DNA of 64,000 bases from Nakaseomyces glabratus (taxonomy: Eukaryota; Ascomycota; Saccharomycetes; Saccharomycetales; Saccharomycetaceae), in the NCBI RefSeq assembly GCF_010111755.1, contig NC_088955.1:248001-312000 (forward strand), read 5' to 3'. A program made the position numbers and the translations under genes. This document shows positions 29,365 to 40,610 of this stretch, in pieces; position 1 is the stretch's first letter, and every line of letters starts with the position of its first letter. The notes beneath the pieces are model-generated. The model had not been told where the DNA came from and did not search any database. It worked only from the letters and a program-made list of their open reading frames with translations.

Positions 29365-29902
29365 TTAAAACAGATTGTTAGCTTCCTTCACGCGGTTGAT
29401 AGTCTGAAGTGGAAGAGTGTATAACAATTACACATTAGTATTAAATATATCAAATGCACAATTAATTTGGCTATATTCCTAGTTCATCTGGACCGACAAG
29501 AGCTGGATTCTGCTGGAACTTGAGAGAATAGAGATATAACAATATACGTACATGTGATCATGTGAAATATTGTATTACACGTATTATCACATGATCCTAC
29601 ATCAACATACACGTAAAACACTGTACACGTAACGCACATGATATACGTACAACACAACACTGAAACTGGACAGTTTCCCAAAAAGGCGGAAGTGTAGGCT
29701 GTGTGTGCATGTAAGTATGTATGTATGTAAGTATGTAAGTAAGTATGTATGCATGTATGTATGTGCATTTCGGGATATTGAGCACATAAGTAGCTGGTTC
29801 ACCGACTCGTGGTTTTTTTTTACTGTCTCTACAGTGTGCAAGGCAAGTGGATCAGAGGTCTTGATAAAGTTGTGACTTTTATCTTTATCTTGTGAGGGAA
29901 CT
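29365..29902. other. SGT2-LDB7 divergent intergenic region and synteny junction
   Basis: This 538-bp gap joins the chromosome XV-like block to the chromosome II-like block. It contains a 10-bp inverted repeat (GATCATGTGA at 29556-29565 and TCACATGATC at 29587-29596, 21-bp spacer) and a tetranucleotide microsatellite at about 29709-29767. No RNA gene was seen. Confidence 0.6.
29709..29767. repeat. GTAT/GTAA tetranucleotide microsatellite
   Basis: Degenerate tandem copies of a four-base unit (GTAT with GTAA and GCAT variants) run for about 55 bp upstream of LDB7. The length is likely to vary between strains. Confidence 0.8.
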
Positions 29903-30505
29903 ATGAAGCTGGATTACTATAGTGTTATTGGCGGGCTGGGCTCGCTGGACAGGTCGCACAGTGTGGTGCTTGGGCCGCAGGAGCTGCGGGAGCTGGTGAA
30001 GAACACGGAGGAGAATCGTTCGGACACGGCGCTGCCGGACCTGTACCGGAACAACAAGGAGCGTGTGAACATACACGGGTACCTCGGTGGGCGCGTGGAC
30101 ATGAAGGAAGTGTCTGAGATGACGTATGACCTGAACCACACGCTGCTGGGTGGCTACGTGCCCAGGCAGCAGCTCGAGACGCTGTGCAGCACGGATTTCG
30201 CGCGGTACATGCACAGAAAGGTGGACTGCGGTGACGCCATGCAGGTATACGATACTTTTCTTGCAGACAACCACTTGGGGCTGGCACAGAGGCCGCGCAT
30301 ACATACACAAACAACACAGTCACCACAAGCACAATCACAAGCACAAGGACAAGGAATAGCACAACCAATGCAGGACAAAATACCACCTGTGCAGCACGAC
30401 ACACACGTAAGGAAGGTGGTCGTGTGCAAACGCTGCAGCGCCAGGTTCCTGGGACCAAGCAGAATGAAGTCTCTCCGCAGACACAACTGCAAAGCTGCGA
30501 TATAG
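29903..30505 (+). CDS. LDB7: RSC chromatin-remodelling subunit Rsc14/Ldb7
   Basis: Small subunit of the RSC nucleosome remodeller that helps hold the Rsc3-Rsc30 module. The 200-residue protein (180 in S. cerevisiae) begins MKLDYYSVIGGLGSLDRS. It contains VNIHGYLGG and HTLLGGYVPRQQLETL, which resemble S. cerevisiae Ldb7. A C-terminal VVCKRCSARFLGPSRMK followed by H and C looks like a zinc-binding C2HC motif. A Q/A-rich linker (about 130-160) precedes it. Position immediately upstream of SLA1 on the same strand matches YBL006C-YBL007C. The first two thirds are very G+C-rich. Confidence 0.93.
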   Translation: MKLDYYSVIGGLGSLDRSHSVVLGPQELRELVKNTEENRSDTALPDLYRNNKERVNIHGYLGGRVDMKEVSEMTYDLNHTLLGGYVPRQQLETLCSTDFARYMHRKVDCGDAMQVYDTFLADNHLGLAQRPRIHTQTTQSPQAQSQAQGQGIAQPMQDKIPPVQHDTHVRKVVVCKRCSARFLGPSRMKSLRRHNCKAAI

Positions 30506-30974
30506 GACTACTCGCTAGGCAATATAGGAAATCAATGTATATATGTGTATAACACTATACCCAATACAATCACGATATACGACACTATAAAAAAATAATG
30601 GTCTCTTACTGCCTTGGGAGATCGAAGGTCGAGGGGCTTTCCCTTTCTTGCGGAGGATAAGAGGAGGCCGTCCTGCGTTGCGCTTAAAGTTCACCCCTAT
30701 TAGCCGCCCATTCAAGATACATACCGCTGTTACAGTGCTCGAGACAAGTGTTTGACAGGCGAGGCTTTCTAAATTATTGGTAATTGAGTGTCTCAACCCC
30801 AGAAAGATAGGATCAATTTGGGTAGCGAGGTAAAAAGAAAAAAGGAGAGTCGATACTGGTGTATACCAATTGGGAACCGAGTACGTACAGATATTGAGTG
30901 TGATTCGTACTGTGATTTTTATACATTTTTTTGAGACGTTGTACTTTAGCTGACAGCGACGACGATCTGTGGAA
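30506..30974. other. LDB7-SLA1 intergenic region
   Basis: A 469-bp gap that should contain the SLA1 promoter. A 161-codon minus-strand frame covers it but resembles no protein I know. No RNA gene or motif cluster is convincing. Confidence 0.5.
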
Positions 30975-33900
30975 ATGACGATCTTTCTCGGCGTGTACAA
31001 GGCTGTGTACAGTTATGAGCCGCAAACGCCCGAGGAACTTGCCATCCAAGAAGATGACTTGCTGTATCTGCTGGAGAAGTCAGAGGTAGACGACTGGTGG
31101 ACTGTGAAGAAGCGGATCATCGGCTCGGATGCGGAGGAACCGCAAGGGCTGGTCCCCTCGAACTACATAGAGGCCGCACCAGTGATCTCCACTATGAGGG
31201 CGCTGTATGACTTCGACCAGGCACAGAATCCTCAAGAAGAGTTGGTATTCAAGGAAAATGATATGTTCGATGTGTATGACGACAAGGATCCCGACTGGAT
31301 CTTAGTCAGATCACACTCCTCTAATGAATACGGGTTTGTTCCAGGTAACTACGTGGAGCCAGCAGGCGGTGCCGGAATGAGTAGTACTGCTCCAGCTGCA
31401 AGCGCTACCCCAGCAGCTGCACCTGTTGCTGCCCCTATTACCACAGCTGCCACTGCTTTCGCTCCACCTCCACAACATGTAGATAGGGTTAAGGCCGCTA
31501 CACCTGCAGCAGAAGAGAATGATAGAGAACCAGAGGAAGATATACCTCCTCCTATGCCTCCAAAACAAACCGAGGACCGCTACATGGATGAAGAAGAGGA
31601 TGTTCCACCACCTAAGCCAATGAGACCAACTGCAGATAATGCTAGAGACTCCAACAGAGAAAGAGCTAGAAGCAGAATGAATTATGATGATTACGAACCT
31701 TCAGAAAGTCGTAGAAGCAGAGATATGGATGACTATCAAAGTCCAAGAAGGTCAAGACCTCAGAATGACTACGACGATGAAGTTCATACATGGACAGTCT
31801 CCGAAGTTGAAGGTAAAAAGAAACATAAGGGTAAACTATCTATAGGTAATAACAGGATTAGCTTTACTCCAAACAAGGGAAGCACTCAGGAATGGTCCAT
31901 TGATAAGTTAATCTCATATGATAATGAAAAGAAGCATATGTTCTTGGAATTCAAAGATCCATATAAGAGTTTTGAATTACACACAGGCAACAACGATACA
32001 TGCAATGAAATAATGGCTATTGTAGGTGAGTTCAAAGGTGCACAAAGAGATCCAGGTTTGAGAGAAGTCGAGATGGCAACAAAATCATCTAAGAGAGGTG
32101 TGGCATTGTACGATTTTGAAGCTGAATCACCAGACGAATTGACAATTAGGCAAGGTGATGCAGTTTATGTTATAAATGATAAGAAATCAAAAGACTGGTG
32201 GATGGTAGAGTTAATATCAAATGGAAAGAAAGGTCTGGTTCCGGCTCAGTTCATTGAATTTTCCAAATCCAAGGAGAGTAGTGGTCTATTAAACTCCATT
32301 AAAAAGTTTACTAATAGATCACCTAAACCTTCTAAAGTTCATGATGACGAAGAAGACGATTGGAAACATGATGCAGGCCAAGATAATTCCAGTAGTAAAG
32401 GTAGAAGTAGAAGTAGAAAAAATTCACTCAGTAGCAGGAGAAAAAGGTCCTCTTCGGTCAGTGCAAAGAAAGATTATCCAAATCCAAAGAAGTCCAGACT
32501 CTGGGTTGATAGAAGTGGCACATTCAAAGTTGAAGCTCAATTCATTGGATGTGCTGATGGTAAAATTCATCTACATAAAGCCAACGGTGTGAAAATTGCA
32601 GTTGCAGCTGAAAAGCTATCTGATGATGATTTGATTTATGTTGAAAGAGCCACAGGTTTTAGTTTAGAGAAGTACAAATCCAGAAAATCGGAATCCAAGG
32701 GTGGTGATCGTGATAGAGAAAAGAGACGTAGAATAAGAGAACAAGAAGAAAGAGAATATGAGAGAAAGTTAAGGGAACGAGAAATTGCCGAACTGAAGAG
32801 AGCTAGAGAACTGCTTGATGAGGAAAGAAACAGGTTGCATGATAAAGAATTACCTCCCATCAAGCCACCTAGACCACAATCAACTGGTGGTGCACATACT
32901 AGTGGTAAATCAGACTATGATTGGTTTGAGTTTTTCCTAAGTTCAGGTGTTGATGTTAACAACTGCCAAAGGTATACAATTAACTTTGATAGAGAGAAAA
33001 TTACTGAAGATATGCAGGCTGATATCAACCCACCAATGCTAAGGACCCTCGGTGTTCGTGAAGGTGACATTGTCAGAGTCATGAAGGCTCTAGATAAAAA
33101 ATTCAATAGAGAACCTGCACAAAGTAATGCTACTGGACAAAACAATATGTTTACCGAAGCCGATGGTTCTTTGAAAAACAACTCTGGACCAAACTCAGGC
33201 AGCAGCGGATTACCAGAACAATTACTTTCACAACCAGCTATGCAGGCGTCACAAAATTCTAACCAGGATGATGATGCTTGGACTGCTCAACCTGCTGCTT
33301 CTGCTGCTAATACTGTGCAAAAGAAGTCTGAGTTTACAGGATCAATGCAAGATTTAATTGATCTTCAACCTCTGGAACCAAAAAAGAATGAACAACCTAA
33401 ATCTGATCAAATTCCCGTTCCTAAGGTCGAGAATCTCGAACCTGTTAAAACAGGGCAATCTGCTGCTACAAATATACAACCTAACCAAACTGGTACTAGC
33501 AAGCTAGTTCCTCTAGACCCTTTCAAAACTGGTGGGAACAACATCCTGCCAGTCACAACTGGCTTCGTCATGATGCCAATTGCTACTGGTGGACTACTTC
33601 CACTTCAGAGAACTGGAGGAGTTGCTATGCCAATGACAACTTTTGGTTCACAATCTACTGGGGGACTAATACCAATGACGACTTTCGGTGCTCAATTGAC
33701 AGGCGGCGCATTGCCCCTACAAAGAACTGGTGGGTTACTACCTTTACAAAGCACAGGAGGGGCTATTCCTAGAACTAGCTTCAATATGCCACCAGCGGGC
33801 TCGGTATTACCTGTTCAAAGAACTGCCGGTGGGTTAATGCCTGTGAATACAGGCGGCGCAATCCCTCAAACAAGTTTTGGAGCCCAACTAACAGGTGGAG

Positions 33901-34586
33901 CTTTACCACAAACAAGCTTTGGTGCTCAAATGACTGGAGGCGCTATACCTCAAACCAGTTTTGGTGCTCAAATGACTGGGGGAGCTCTACCTCAAACTAG
34001 TTTTGGTGCTCAAATGACTGGAGGTGCTCTCCCTCAAACTAGTTTTGGTGCTCAAATGACTGGGGGAGCTCTACCTCAAACCAGTTTTGGTGCTCAAATG
34101 ACTGGAGGTGCTCTACCTCAAACTAGTTTTGGTGCTCAAATGACTGGGGGTGCTTTACCTCAAACTAGTTTTGGTGCACAACAAGCGGGCTATGGAATGC
34201 AACAACCTGCTTTCAATAGTCAATTAACAGGAAGTGCTATACCTCAGACTAGTTTTGGTTCTCAACAACCTGCTATGGGTATGCAAAGAACAGGTGGCTT
34301 CCAACCACAATCCCAATTTGGTATGACTTTACAGAGAACTGGAGGTATGCAGACTAACCAATTTACTGGTGGTGCGATGCAACAACAACCTATAACACCT
34401 GCAATGGGCGCTTTTAACACTGGAATTCAAAACATAACACAAGGCATGCAAAACACTTTTGTTTCTCAACCACCTTTACAAAACCAGCCTACTGGATTTG
34501 GCTTTGGTAACGGCCCTCAACAGCAACCACAACAAAGACAAGCAAATATATATAATGCCAGTGCAGCAAATCCATTTGGATTTTAA
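30975..34586 (+). CDS. SLA1: Endocytic actin-patch adaptor Sla1
   Basis: Clathrin-coat adaptor at cortical actin patches; binds NPFxD cargo, Las17 and Pan1/End3. I start at the ATG at 30975 ([16 protein letters not shown]), which matches the family N-terminus; the frame is open to a GTG six bases earlier. The protein has 1203 residues: SH3 domains at about 1-68, 72-130 and 372-430, the SHD1 cargo-binding domain at about 505-560 ([16 protein letters not shown]), and the SAM-like SHD2 at about 645-715. The C-terminal repeat region (about 820-1140, TGG-rich motifs) is a Prk1/Ark1 target in S. cerevisiae. Eight 42-bp tandem units lie within it. Confidence 0.98.
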   Translation: MTIFLGVYKAVYSYEPQTPEELAIQEDDLLYLLEKSEVDDWWTVKKRIIGSDAEEPQGLVPSNYIEAAPVISTMRALYDFDQAQNPQEELVFKENDMFDVYDDKDPDWILVRSHSSNEYGFVPGNYVEPAGGAGMSSTAPAASATPAAAPVAAPITTAATAFAPPPQHVDRVKAATPAAEENDREPEEDIPPPMPPKQTEDRYMDEEEDVPPPKPMRPTADNARDSNRERARSRMNYDDYEPSESRRSRDMDDYQSPRRSRPQNDYDDEVHTWTVSEVEGKKKHKGKLSIGNNRISFTPNKGSTQEWSIDKLISYDNEKKHMFLEFKDPYKSFELHTGNNDTCNEIMAIVGEFKGAQRDPGLREVEMATKSSKRGVALYDFEAESPDELTIRQGDAVYVINDKKSKDWWMVELISNGKKGLVPAQFIEFSKSKESSGLLNSIKKFTNRSPKPSKVHDDEEDDWKHDAGQDNSSSKGRSRSRKNSLSSRRKRSSSVSAKKDYPNPKKSRLWVDRSGTFKVEAQFIGCADGKIHLHKANGVKIAVAAEKLSDDDLIYVERATGFSLEKYKSRKSESKGGDRDREKRRRIREQEEREYERKLREREIAELKRARELLDEERNRLHDKELPPIKPPRPQSTGGAHTSGKSDYDWFEFFLSSGVDVNNCQRYTINFDREKITEDMQADINPPMLRTLGVREGDIVRVMKALDKKFNREPAQSNATGQNNMFTEADGSLKNNSGPNSGSSGLPEQLLSQPAMQASQNSNQDDDAWTAQPAASAANTVQKKSEFTGSMQDLIDLQPLEPKKNEQPKSDQIPVPKVENLEPVKTGQSAATNIQPNQTGTSKLVPLDPFKTGGNNILPVTTGFVMMPIATGGLLPLQRTGGVAMPMTTFGSQSTGGLIPMTTFGAQLTGGALPLQRTGGLLPLQSTGGAIPRTSFNMPPAGSVLPVQRTAGGLMPVNTGGAIPQTSFGAQLTGGALPQTSFGAQMTGGAIPQTSFGAQMTGGALPQTSFGAQMTGGALPQTSFGAQMTGGALPQTSFGAQMTGGALPQTSFGAQMTGGALPQTSFGAQQAGYGMQQPAFNSQLTGSAIPQTSFGSQQPAMGMQRTGGFQPQSQFGMTLQRTGGMQTNQFTGGAMQQQPITPAMGAFNTGIQNITQGMQNTFVSQPPLQNQPTGFGFGNGPQQQPQQRQANIYNASAANPFGF
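33849..34184 (+). repeat. Eight tandem 42-bp units in SLA1
   Basis: Eight contiguous 42-bp units each encode the 14-residue TGG-A-(I/L)-PQTSFGAQ-(L/M/Q) module, starting at 33849, 33891, 33933, 33975, 34017, 34059, 34101 and 34143. Units 4-7 are nearly identical in DNA and alternate between GGGGGAGCTCTACC and GGAGGTGCTCT types, which suggests duplication of an 84-bp pair. Confidence 0.92.
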
Positions 34587-34683
34587 ACAGGACTAGGCTT
34601 TGTCATCATATTTTTATGGATATGTAATAACCAATGTAAACTATAATATAATTATTGAATTATTTATATGCTGAATTTAATGC

Positions 34684-37206
34684 TTATATAGACGATGATT
34701 GTGGGGGAATCTCATTCTCAGTGAGCAGTATATTAGCAACAGTTTCTCTTGGTGCCACTAACTCTTGAATCTCGGACCAACACCCAAAATATGCTAACCA
34801 TTTGAAGCTTCTATTATTAGTGAGGTGCACAATCACAGTTTTTTCAGAAACCTCAAACTCAAACTTTCGAATGGACTTATTAACTCTTACTCTGTTTCCT
34901 TCGACTGGGTCATTGTTTATGATTGGTAGTATTGAAACATTCTTGATAACAGACCTTTTTGCAGAGATATCCCAAGCGTAAAATAAACCTCTTTCAGTTA
35001 AAACAAGCAGGTAATTCGAGCAAACAACTTGCTTAACAACTTTTTGACCTAAATTAATTTTGGGTATCAATAATTGCCCGTTGTAAGATATTATATATAT
35101 AAAACCATCTGCTGTTGCCAAGCTCCAATATTTTGAAACTGGCGAACCAACACCTGAAATGATGACATTCGGAATAAATGCTTCAATAGTCCTCTGACCT
35201 TCATGATAACCAAGAATGCGAGTTGGATTGTCAAATAGCGCATCACTATCAAACTGAATTGCTCTTTCAACACCATTTCTTATCTCAAGTGTAAAAAAGT
35301 CATCAATTGATCCACATTCCAAAAGCACGGCATCTGTATCGGCTATGACACCAGTATTTTCTATATATCTCAAATATGGCTCATTAGAGCTCACTTTCTC
35401 TTTCGTCAAACGATTATTCAAGGTCATTCGATACTCATCTTTCATCAAGCTATCCTGGCCATATGATTCACCATCAAATGTAATTTGGTTACTAGCTTCT
35501 CTTAATTCATCATCTGGCCCTACCTCAGCTCCTCTTTCAAATTTATCTTTACCTCTTTCTTTTAGACCCATCACCAGGGTGTGTATACCAAGTCTAGGTA
35601 TTGGAATAGAGGGTGTACTGAGTCTTCCAGAGTACTCATTTATGTCGTTGGTTTTCTTTAGCACTGGCTTTACCACCTTACCTGAAGAACTCGCTACTTC
35701 TTTGACGTTAGTAACAGTAGGCTGTAAACCGGCTGTAGATATCAGGGTGGGTGCAACCCTCTTTTTACCGTCTTTAACAATTACTTTATTCATTTTCATA
35801 TCCTTTTTTCTTTTCGGTATGAGAATGTTAACCTTCTCTGTGGATTTTAATGGTGAGATTTCTCTTGAATTAATTTTCTTTTGGAACTGATTGGGCTCCA
35901 GTCTTCTTTCGAGAGCAGTGGATTGAGTGCTACTGGATAATTCATGTTGTTTCTTCTTAGTACCATATTTGTCCTCTAATAGTAATTGATTGACACTTTC
36001 GGGTAAGTCAAAAGAGTCCTTATCAACACCATATCTATGTAATTGTTCCATATTTCCTTCAATCGGTATAGGCATACCAAGCTCGTTTGCATCAAACATT
36101 AGCATCACAATAGATGAGTCTAAAGAAGTAACAAAAAGAATGTTCCCATTGGGATTCCAAGCCATATCTGTTATTGATTTTTGAGCTATATCATATGCAA
36201 CAAAAATAGGTCTAGGCCTGCTTGTTATCCACAATGCCAATGATTTGTCCTGGCCAGCAGTTGCAATAATGGACTCCAACTTCTTATTATTTTTTGTATC
36301 TTTACTTAATTCATCTTTTGCATTTTTAGCCTTTTTCTCGACATCTGATTTAAATAATCTAGGGTTAAACCGGGCTACCTCTGTTGGTGCATCATGGCCA
36401 ATCAAACTGATACTCGAATCCCATGTCCCTCTGTTTATGATTGCAACAGAACTAACTGGCCCATTAGTAGCATTCGGCACAGCAATATGCTGACCATCTG
36501 GGGACCAGGATAGTCTTCTAAAATATGTAGTTAATGGTGAAGCAATAAAAGGTTCTACAATAACCTGTTCTATTGTAAATGATACTTCACCAGTCTTATG
36601 GTACCTGAACACGCGCATTGTTCTGTCATCTGACGCCGTTGCAAAATATTTATTAGCGGGATCAAATATGACACCTTTTACCAGAGATTGATGGACGTCA
36701 AACCTTTTTAACCTTTCAAAATTTAGCCCATTCCAAACAATTACAGATCTATCCAAACCTACAGTAACTAATATACTTGAGTCGGGCGCCCAGCATATAT
36801 CTTGAATATCGTTATCATGTGCCACTAACCGCTTCCGCACTGTCCAGTGCTCTTTCTCACCCTCTGACCCAAAAGAACCACCGTGGTTTTCTTCATCCAT
36901 GGCCCATATCAACAAAATACGGTCATCAGATCCACTAGCCAAGTAGTTCCCATCGGGACTAAATTTCACACAAGTTACAGATCCAGTATGCCTGCTCATG
37001 CTGGCTAATGGCCTATGAGTATCTCTATCAACTCCAGATTCTCCAGCAGCAGCACTCACTAACGCATCTACAGACCATATCCGTATCTTACCATCAAGAC
37101 CACCCGTAGCAACACGCTTACCATCGGGACTCACATCAACAGTGTATATTTCATAGTCTCGCGACTCCTCATGGTGTGAGAACCATGGAAACTTCACAAT
37201 ACGCAT
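34684..37206 (-). CDS. HIR1: HIR histone chaperone subunit Hir1
   Basis: Subunit of the HIR nucleosome-assembly complex that represses histone genes and deposits H3-H4 outside S phase. I start at the ATG at 37204-37206 ([26 protein letters not shown]), which matches S. cerevisiae Hir1 and gives 840 residues, the same length. The frame stays open upstream to a TTG at 37308. WD40 repeats occupy about 1-400 ([23 protein letters not shown]). The HIRA B-type region with [10 protein letters not shown] and [10 protein letters not shown] follows, then the C-terminal Hira domain (about 600-810). Confidence 0.97.
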   Translation of the reverse strand: MRIVKFPWFSHHEESRDYEIYTVDVSPDGKRVATGGLDGKIRIWSVDALVSAAAGESGVDRDTHRPLASMSRHTGSVTCVKFSPDGNYLASGSDDRILLIWAMDEENHGGSFGSEGEKEHWTVRKRLVAHDNDIQDICWAPDSSILVTVGLDRSVIVWNGLNFERLKRFDVHQSLVKGVIFDPANKYFATASDDRTMRVFRYHKTGEVSFTIEQVIVEPFIASPLTTYFRRLSWSPDGQHIAVPNATNGPVSSVAIINRGTWDSSISLIGHDAPTEVARFNPRLFKSDVEKKAKNAKDELSKDTKNNKKLESIIATAGQDKSLALWITSRPRPIFVAYDIAQKSITDMAWNPNGNILFVTSLDSSIVMLMFDANELGMPIPIEGNMEQLHRYGVDKDSFDLPESVNQLLLEDKYGTKKKQHELSSSTQSTALERRLEPNQFQKKINSREISPLKSTEKVNILIPKRKKDMKMNKVIVKDGKKRVAPTLISTAGLQPTVTNVKEVASSSGKVVKPVLKKTNDINEYSGRLSTPSIPIPRLGIHTLVMGLKERGKDKFERGAEVGPDDELREASNQITFDGESYGQDSLMKDEYRMTLNNRLTKEKVSSNEPYLRYIENTGVIADTDAVLLECGSIDDFFTLEIRNGVERAIQFDSDALFDNPTRILGYHEGQRTIEAFIPNVIISGVGSPVSKYWSLATADGFIYIISYNGQLLIPKINLGQKVVKQVVCSNYLLVLTERGLFYAWDISAKRSVIKNVSILPIINNDPVEGNRVRVNKSIRKFEFEVSEKTVIVHLTNNRSFKWLAYFGCWSEIQELVAPRETVANILLTENEIPPQSSSI

Positions 37207-37547
37207 ATATAACCCAATGGACCTACCTAGCACGCCAACAACACTGTGCTGTGATATAGCAGTTGTTAGAAACTTGGTGCTATCTGTTGTCTTCAATCTA
37301 TTTGGCAAGAATGATGCCTAAAAGCTTTAAATTTGCCAAACTTTCAAAATTTAAAAGGGTAGAATGAAAAAAATAGCTTGGAAGCGAACAGATGTTCAAG
37401 AAGAGAGATAAAAGTGAAGGATTTTGAGGATAGCAACAGAGTTTCGAGGCATTGCCCAGTTACGTATTTTAGAAGTTCTTGAATTGGGTGTATTCGGTAA
37501 TTTTTTGGTGGGTCTAGCGGTTCTGGAAGGTATAAAGTAGTAGTACA
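37207..37547. other. HIR1-LAA2 divergent promoter region
   Basis: A 341-bp gap between divergent genes. ALK2 lies between the corresponding genes in S. cerevisiae, but no remnant of it is visible here. No RNA gene was seen. Confidence 0.5.
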
Positions 37548-38303
37548 ATGGCAGAAAATAACAGCGATTCAGGTGATGAGTTTGGTGATTTCGAAGGTGT
37601 GACGGATGACCAAGAACAATTAGTGTTATATGTCAATGAGTTAGTACCGAAGGTGAACTTGGGAGATGTATGCCAACAGAAACACGATCTTGAAGAGCTA
37701 CTGGCCGAGGAGAGACCTCGAGTTATCTACGAGCAATTAGTCGAATTGCATACTGTATTACAACCCATAACATGGAAGAGTTCCCATCTGAGGTCTCATT
37801 TGTTGCATGTAATGAGGCTGGAGGAGCATGATAAAAGCGATAAGCACATTATAGAGGAAGCTGTCGACGATCAACTGTATACGCGGATATGCTCTATGCT
37901 TCCGACATTTTCTGCTGAACAAGTACGCTCGCCGGCTCTCATACTGAGGGACCAATTCAAGTATATGTATGCCCCTCCACTAACACATTCGTCTTTGCAA
38001 GGTGAGGCAATCCATGAACAAGAAGAACATGTACCGTCACTGCTGGCAGTAAAAATGGACTCAATACAAAGTGCAAAAGAGATGGAACAGTATCATGATA
38101 AACTATGTAATGCTATTGATGCATTAATTGTGACGTTGAAACAGATCGAGCTACAACAAGCCAATTTAACAGCAGATAAGACAACTTACGAGAATGTCGT
38201 AACAAATTTGACAGGCCATACGCAACGGCTTCAGAGAGATGAAATCGAGCTATATAACAAGCATAAGAATAGACGGAAGAGATTTTCCTGGATCGGTAGA
38301 TAG
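37548..38303 (+). CDS. LAA2: AP-1 accessory protein, Laa2/YBL010C family
   Basis: Homologue of S. cerevisiae YBL010C (Laa2), a small cytosolic protein that binds Laa1 and helps recruit the AP-1 clathrin adaptor to trans-Golgi and endosomal membranes. The 251-residue product has an acidic N-terminal GDEFGDFEG motif of the type that binds adaptor ear domains. The rest is helical with a C-terminal coiled coil (about 165-245) and a basic end (KNRRKRFSW). Identification rests mainly on synteny (HIR1 on one side, SCT1 on the other, orientation preserved) plus this motif; S. cerevisiae Laa2 is 280 residues. Confidence 0.85.
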   Translation: MAENNSDSGDEFGDFEGVTDDQEQLVLYVNELVPKVNLGDVCQQKHDLEELLAEERPRVIYEQLVELHTVLQPITWKSSHLRSHLLHVMRLEEHDKSDKHIIEEAVDDQLYTRICSMLPTFSAEQVRSPALILRDQFKYMYAPPLTHSSLQGEAIHEQEEHVPSLLAVKMDSIQSAKEMEQYHDKLCNAIDALIVTLKQIELQQANLTADKTTYENVVTNLTGHTQRLQRDEIELYNKHKNRRKRFSWIGR

Positions 38304-38462
38304 GCTAGCATTATTTTAATATGAATCATGAACTAATTCTGCAACAGAATAATGAACTACTTCATAGTCGGAACTAAATGCTAAAACAAATTTTTTGCAT
38401 GCTTTATAATGATAAGTTTAACTATGTATTCTATTTTTACAAATTGATACGCATACCGTTGT

Positions 38463-40610
38463 TCATTCATTTTCATTTCGCTTACTGAACATGGCTGCAG
38501 TTATTTTTTGAGAAAGAGCGCTAGGTTCTTTCGATTCTTGCTCCATTTCAGCATCAGATTCTGATACAGTGCTCGATGAAGGCAGTAATGAGTATGTTGA
38601 AGAGGCCTCAGATTTACCTCCCAATGCAGATGAGAATATTGGAATATTTGAAAGCGAGTTATCACTATTGACAAGAGATATAGCATCGGAATCTTGTGTT
38701 TGGTCATCATAATCGTTTTTATCAGAAATACCTCTGGCATTTTCTCTTTCTTTTTGTCTCTTGATTATTCTTCTTCTCCTTAGTTCTGCTGTTTTTCTTT
38801 CTTCTTCCTCTTCATCTACAGCGTACTCTTCAGACAAAGCTTTGTAGTCAAAATCGGGAAATAAAACAGATCCAAAATTGTTAACGACCTCAGTGATTCT
38901 TTTTGCAAGCTGTCTTCTTTCTACTTGCAATCTCTTCAGACCTTGAGGTGTGGTAATAGAGATGTATAAAGGCTTCAATGACTTAAAAATGTCCATACCA
39001 ATATCTCCGACAACCAAAGCCGAATATGTAACTATTGCGCATGCCAAGTAAGACAAAATAAATATTATAACCTTACTAATATCTTTGTGTCTCAAGTAAT
39101 AAGTAGCTAAGCTACTCCACAAAACATAAAGAATTGGTGCAACACCCATACTCATTAAAATTTTCCAGGTTGCTACAACGTCATTGGCTTTAATCTTTAC
39201 AGTGGAACTTGCCAACGCTGCTCTCTTTTTGTCATTTGATATCTTCCTAGCAATAACAAATACCGGTGAAAATAAAATCAAACCAGGTAAGGATAATGTT
39301 ATCATTATAGTCAATCTCAAAGATCTAAATACTAGCAGTCCAAGATTTCTAGCTACATTAATCTTTGTGTGTTCAACAAGATGATCTGGCAAATTAAATT
39401 GACTCAAATGCGCATTATATGCCATGATATCAGTTTTCAGTTGGACAATTTCTGGATCATCCTTAAAAGTTTCATATCCTTTTACTAACCTTCTGTTCAT
39501 CTCAACAACAAGAGGTAGAGGCAATTTTTGGTGAAACTGCCCTGAATATAGTCTTCTCATAGCTTGAACAACCATCAATGTCTCATAATCCTGTGAAGTT
39601 ACAGTTACAGATTGTAAACCATCTGAAATTGTATCCAATAGTTCTTTCACAGCCTCTTTATTTGTCGAAGGGTTTTTATATTTTTCGATTAGCTCAGTAG
39701 GTATCTCAATAGGATCACCAAACTCAACAACCGCTCTCGATCTAAATTTATGAGGATGGAAGTAATTCATACCACAAGGAACAATTTTCACATTTGTATT
39801 CGGATGTTGGGCCATACATCCGAGGGCCATTATTGCAACACCAGCTTTGAGTGGTAGTAAGTCCGTTCTGTCGTGAGAACCTCCCTCAGGGAAAATACCA
39901 ATGCACTCATTGTGTGCTAAGTGTTCAAAAACTCTATGGTAGACAACCGATTGATCTACTTTTCCGGCGTACTTATATGAAGTGCCTTTAGTTAAAATAT
40001 GCTTCACTTCCGTTTTATTCATCTTAAACTCCTTTCTTAAAGTCAATTCGGTGTCACTCTCAATCGATTGGATTTCAACATGACCTAGAGACCTTGGTAG
40101 ACCGATTAGTCCCTTTGGCTTGAAGTCCTTGGTAAATTGAGTGCCATGGCCAATAATCTTCTTATAATTGTCTGGATCAACAGTTATCTTACCCTGCGCT
40201 GTAGCCAAATTATCCTGTGCTCTCACAACACCAATTGCCATTGCTCTTCTAGCCAGAAAACCAATAGCTGGATGCTGCAATGATTTCTCAGCGATCAGGA
40301 ATGATATCCTTCTATTAGACAGTTTTTTCGCCAATGACATCAGCACCACAGGATCAACAAACTGGTTTGCGTGTGGGGCAGCAACAAAGATCACTGGGCC
40401 ATTCCTTGGAACTTTGAAGCTACCGCGGGACCTTATTTCCCTGAAGAAACATCCAAGAATCTTGGACAATAGAAACAATATCACGTCATAGATAAACTTA
40501 CTGATAAAAGAAGCTTCTTCGTATTGGTAATCTTTAACTTTCTCAGGTTGAAGGGAAGATGAGTCTTTCGAAGCTCCCTTCTCCTTCTCAGATAACAACG
40601 GCTTGTCCAT
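38463..40610 (-). CDS. SCT1: Glycerol-3-phosphate / DHAP acyltransferase Sct1
   Basis: ER membrane sn-1 acyltransferase that makes lysophosphatidic acid, the first step of glycerolipid synthesis. I use the ATG at 40608-40610 (MDKPLLSEKEKG), giving 715 residues; a TTG precedes it. The acyltransferase HX4D motif is visible as HANQFVDP, and the second block as GIFPEGGSHDRTDLLPLKAG. Membrane segments flank the catalytic region (about 35-55 and 430-540). The serine-rich, charged C-terminus is a likely phospho-regulatory tail. Position between LAA2 and FMT1 favours SCT1 (YBL011W) over its paralogue GPT2. Confidence 0.95.
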   Translation of the reverse strand: MDKPLLSEKEKGASKDSSSLQPEKVKDYQYEEASFISKFIYDVILFLLSKILGCFFREIRSRGSFKVPRNGPVIFVAAPHANQFVDPVVLMSLAKKLSNRRISFLIAEKSLQHPAIGFLARRAMAIGVVRAQDNLATAQGKITVDPDNYKKIIGHGTQFTKDFKPKGLIGLPRSLGHVEIQSIESDTELTLRKEFKMNKTEVKHILTKGTSYKYAGKVDQSVVYHRVFEHLAHNECIGIFPEGGSHDRTDLLPLKAGVAIMALGCMAQHPNTNVKIVPCGMNYFHPHKFRSRAVVEFGDPIEIPTELIEKYKNPSTNKEAVKELLDTISDGLQSVTVTSQDYETLMVVQAMRRLYSGQFHQKLPLPLVVEMNRRLVKGYETFKDDPEIVQLKTDIMAYNAHLSQFNLPDHLVEHTKINVARNLGLLVFRSLRLTIMITLSLPGLILFSPVFVIARKISNDKKRAALASSTVKIKANDVVATWKILMSMGVAPILYVLWSSLATYYLRHKDISKVIIFILSYLACAIVTYSALVVGDIGMDIFKSLKPLYISITTPQGLKRLQVERRQLAKRITEVVNNFGSVLFPDFDYKALSEEYAVDEEEEERKTAELRRRRIIKRQKERENARGISDKNDYDDQTQDSDAISLVNSDNSLSNIPIFSSALGGKSEASSTYSLLPSSSTVSESDAEMEQESKEPSALSQKITAAMFSKRNENE

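Noticed and set aside
28489..29424. 311-codon plus-strand frame antisense to SGT2
   Set aside because: It arises from the biased codon use of SGT2; its product is low-complexity Leu/Val/Gly and resembles no family.
30969..30974. GTG start two codons before SLA1
   Set aside because: The ATG at 30975 begins the conserved MTIFLG N-terminus.
30515..31000. 161-codon minus-strand frame in the LDB7-SLA1 gap
   Set aside because: It is long for an intergenic frame but has no recognisable domain, overlaps the SLA1 start and would occupy its promoter.
37207..37308. N-terminal extension of HIR1 to a TTG codon
   Set aside because: The family begins at the M(K/R)(V/I)VKFPW motif, which has an ATG at 37206 and gives exactly 840 residues.
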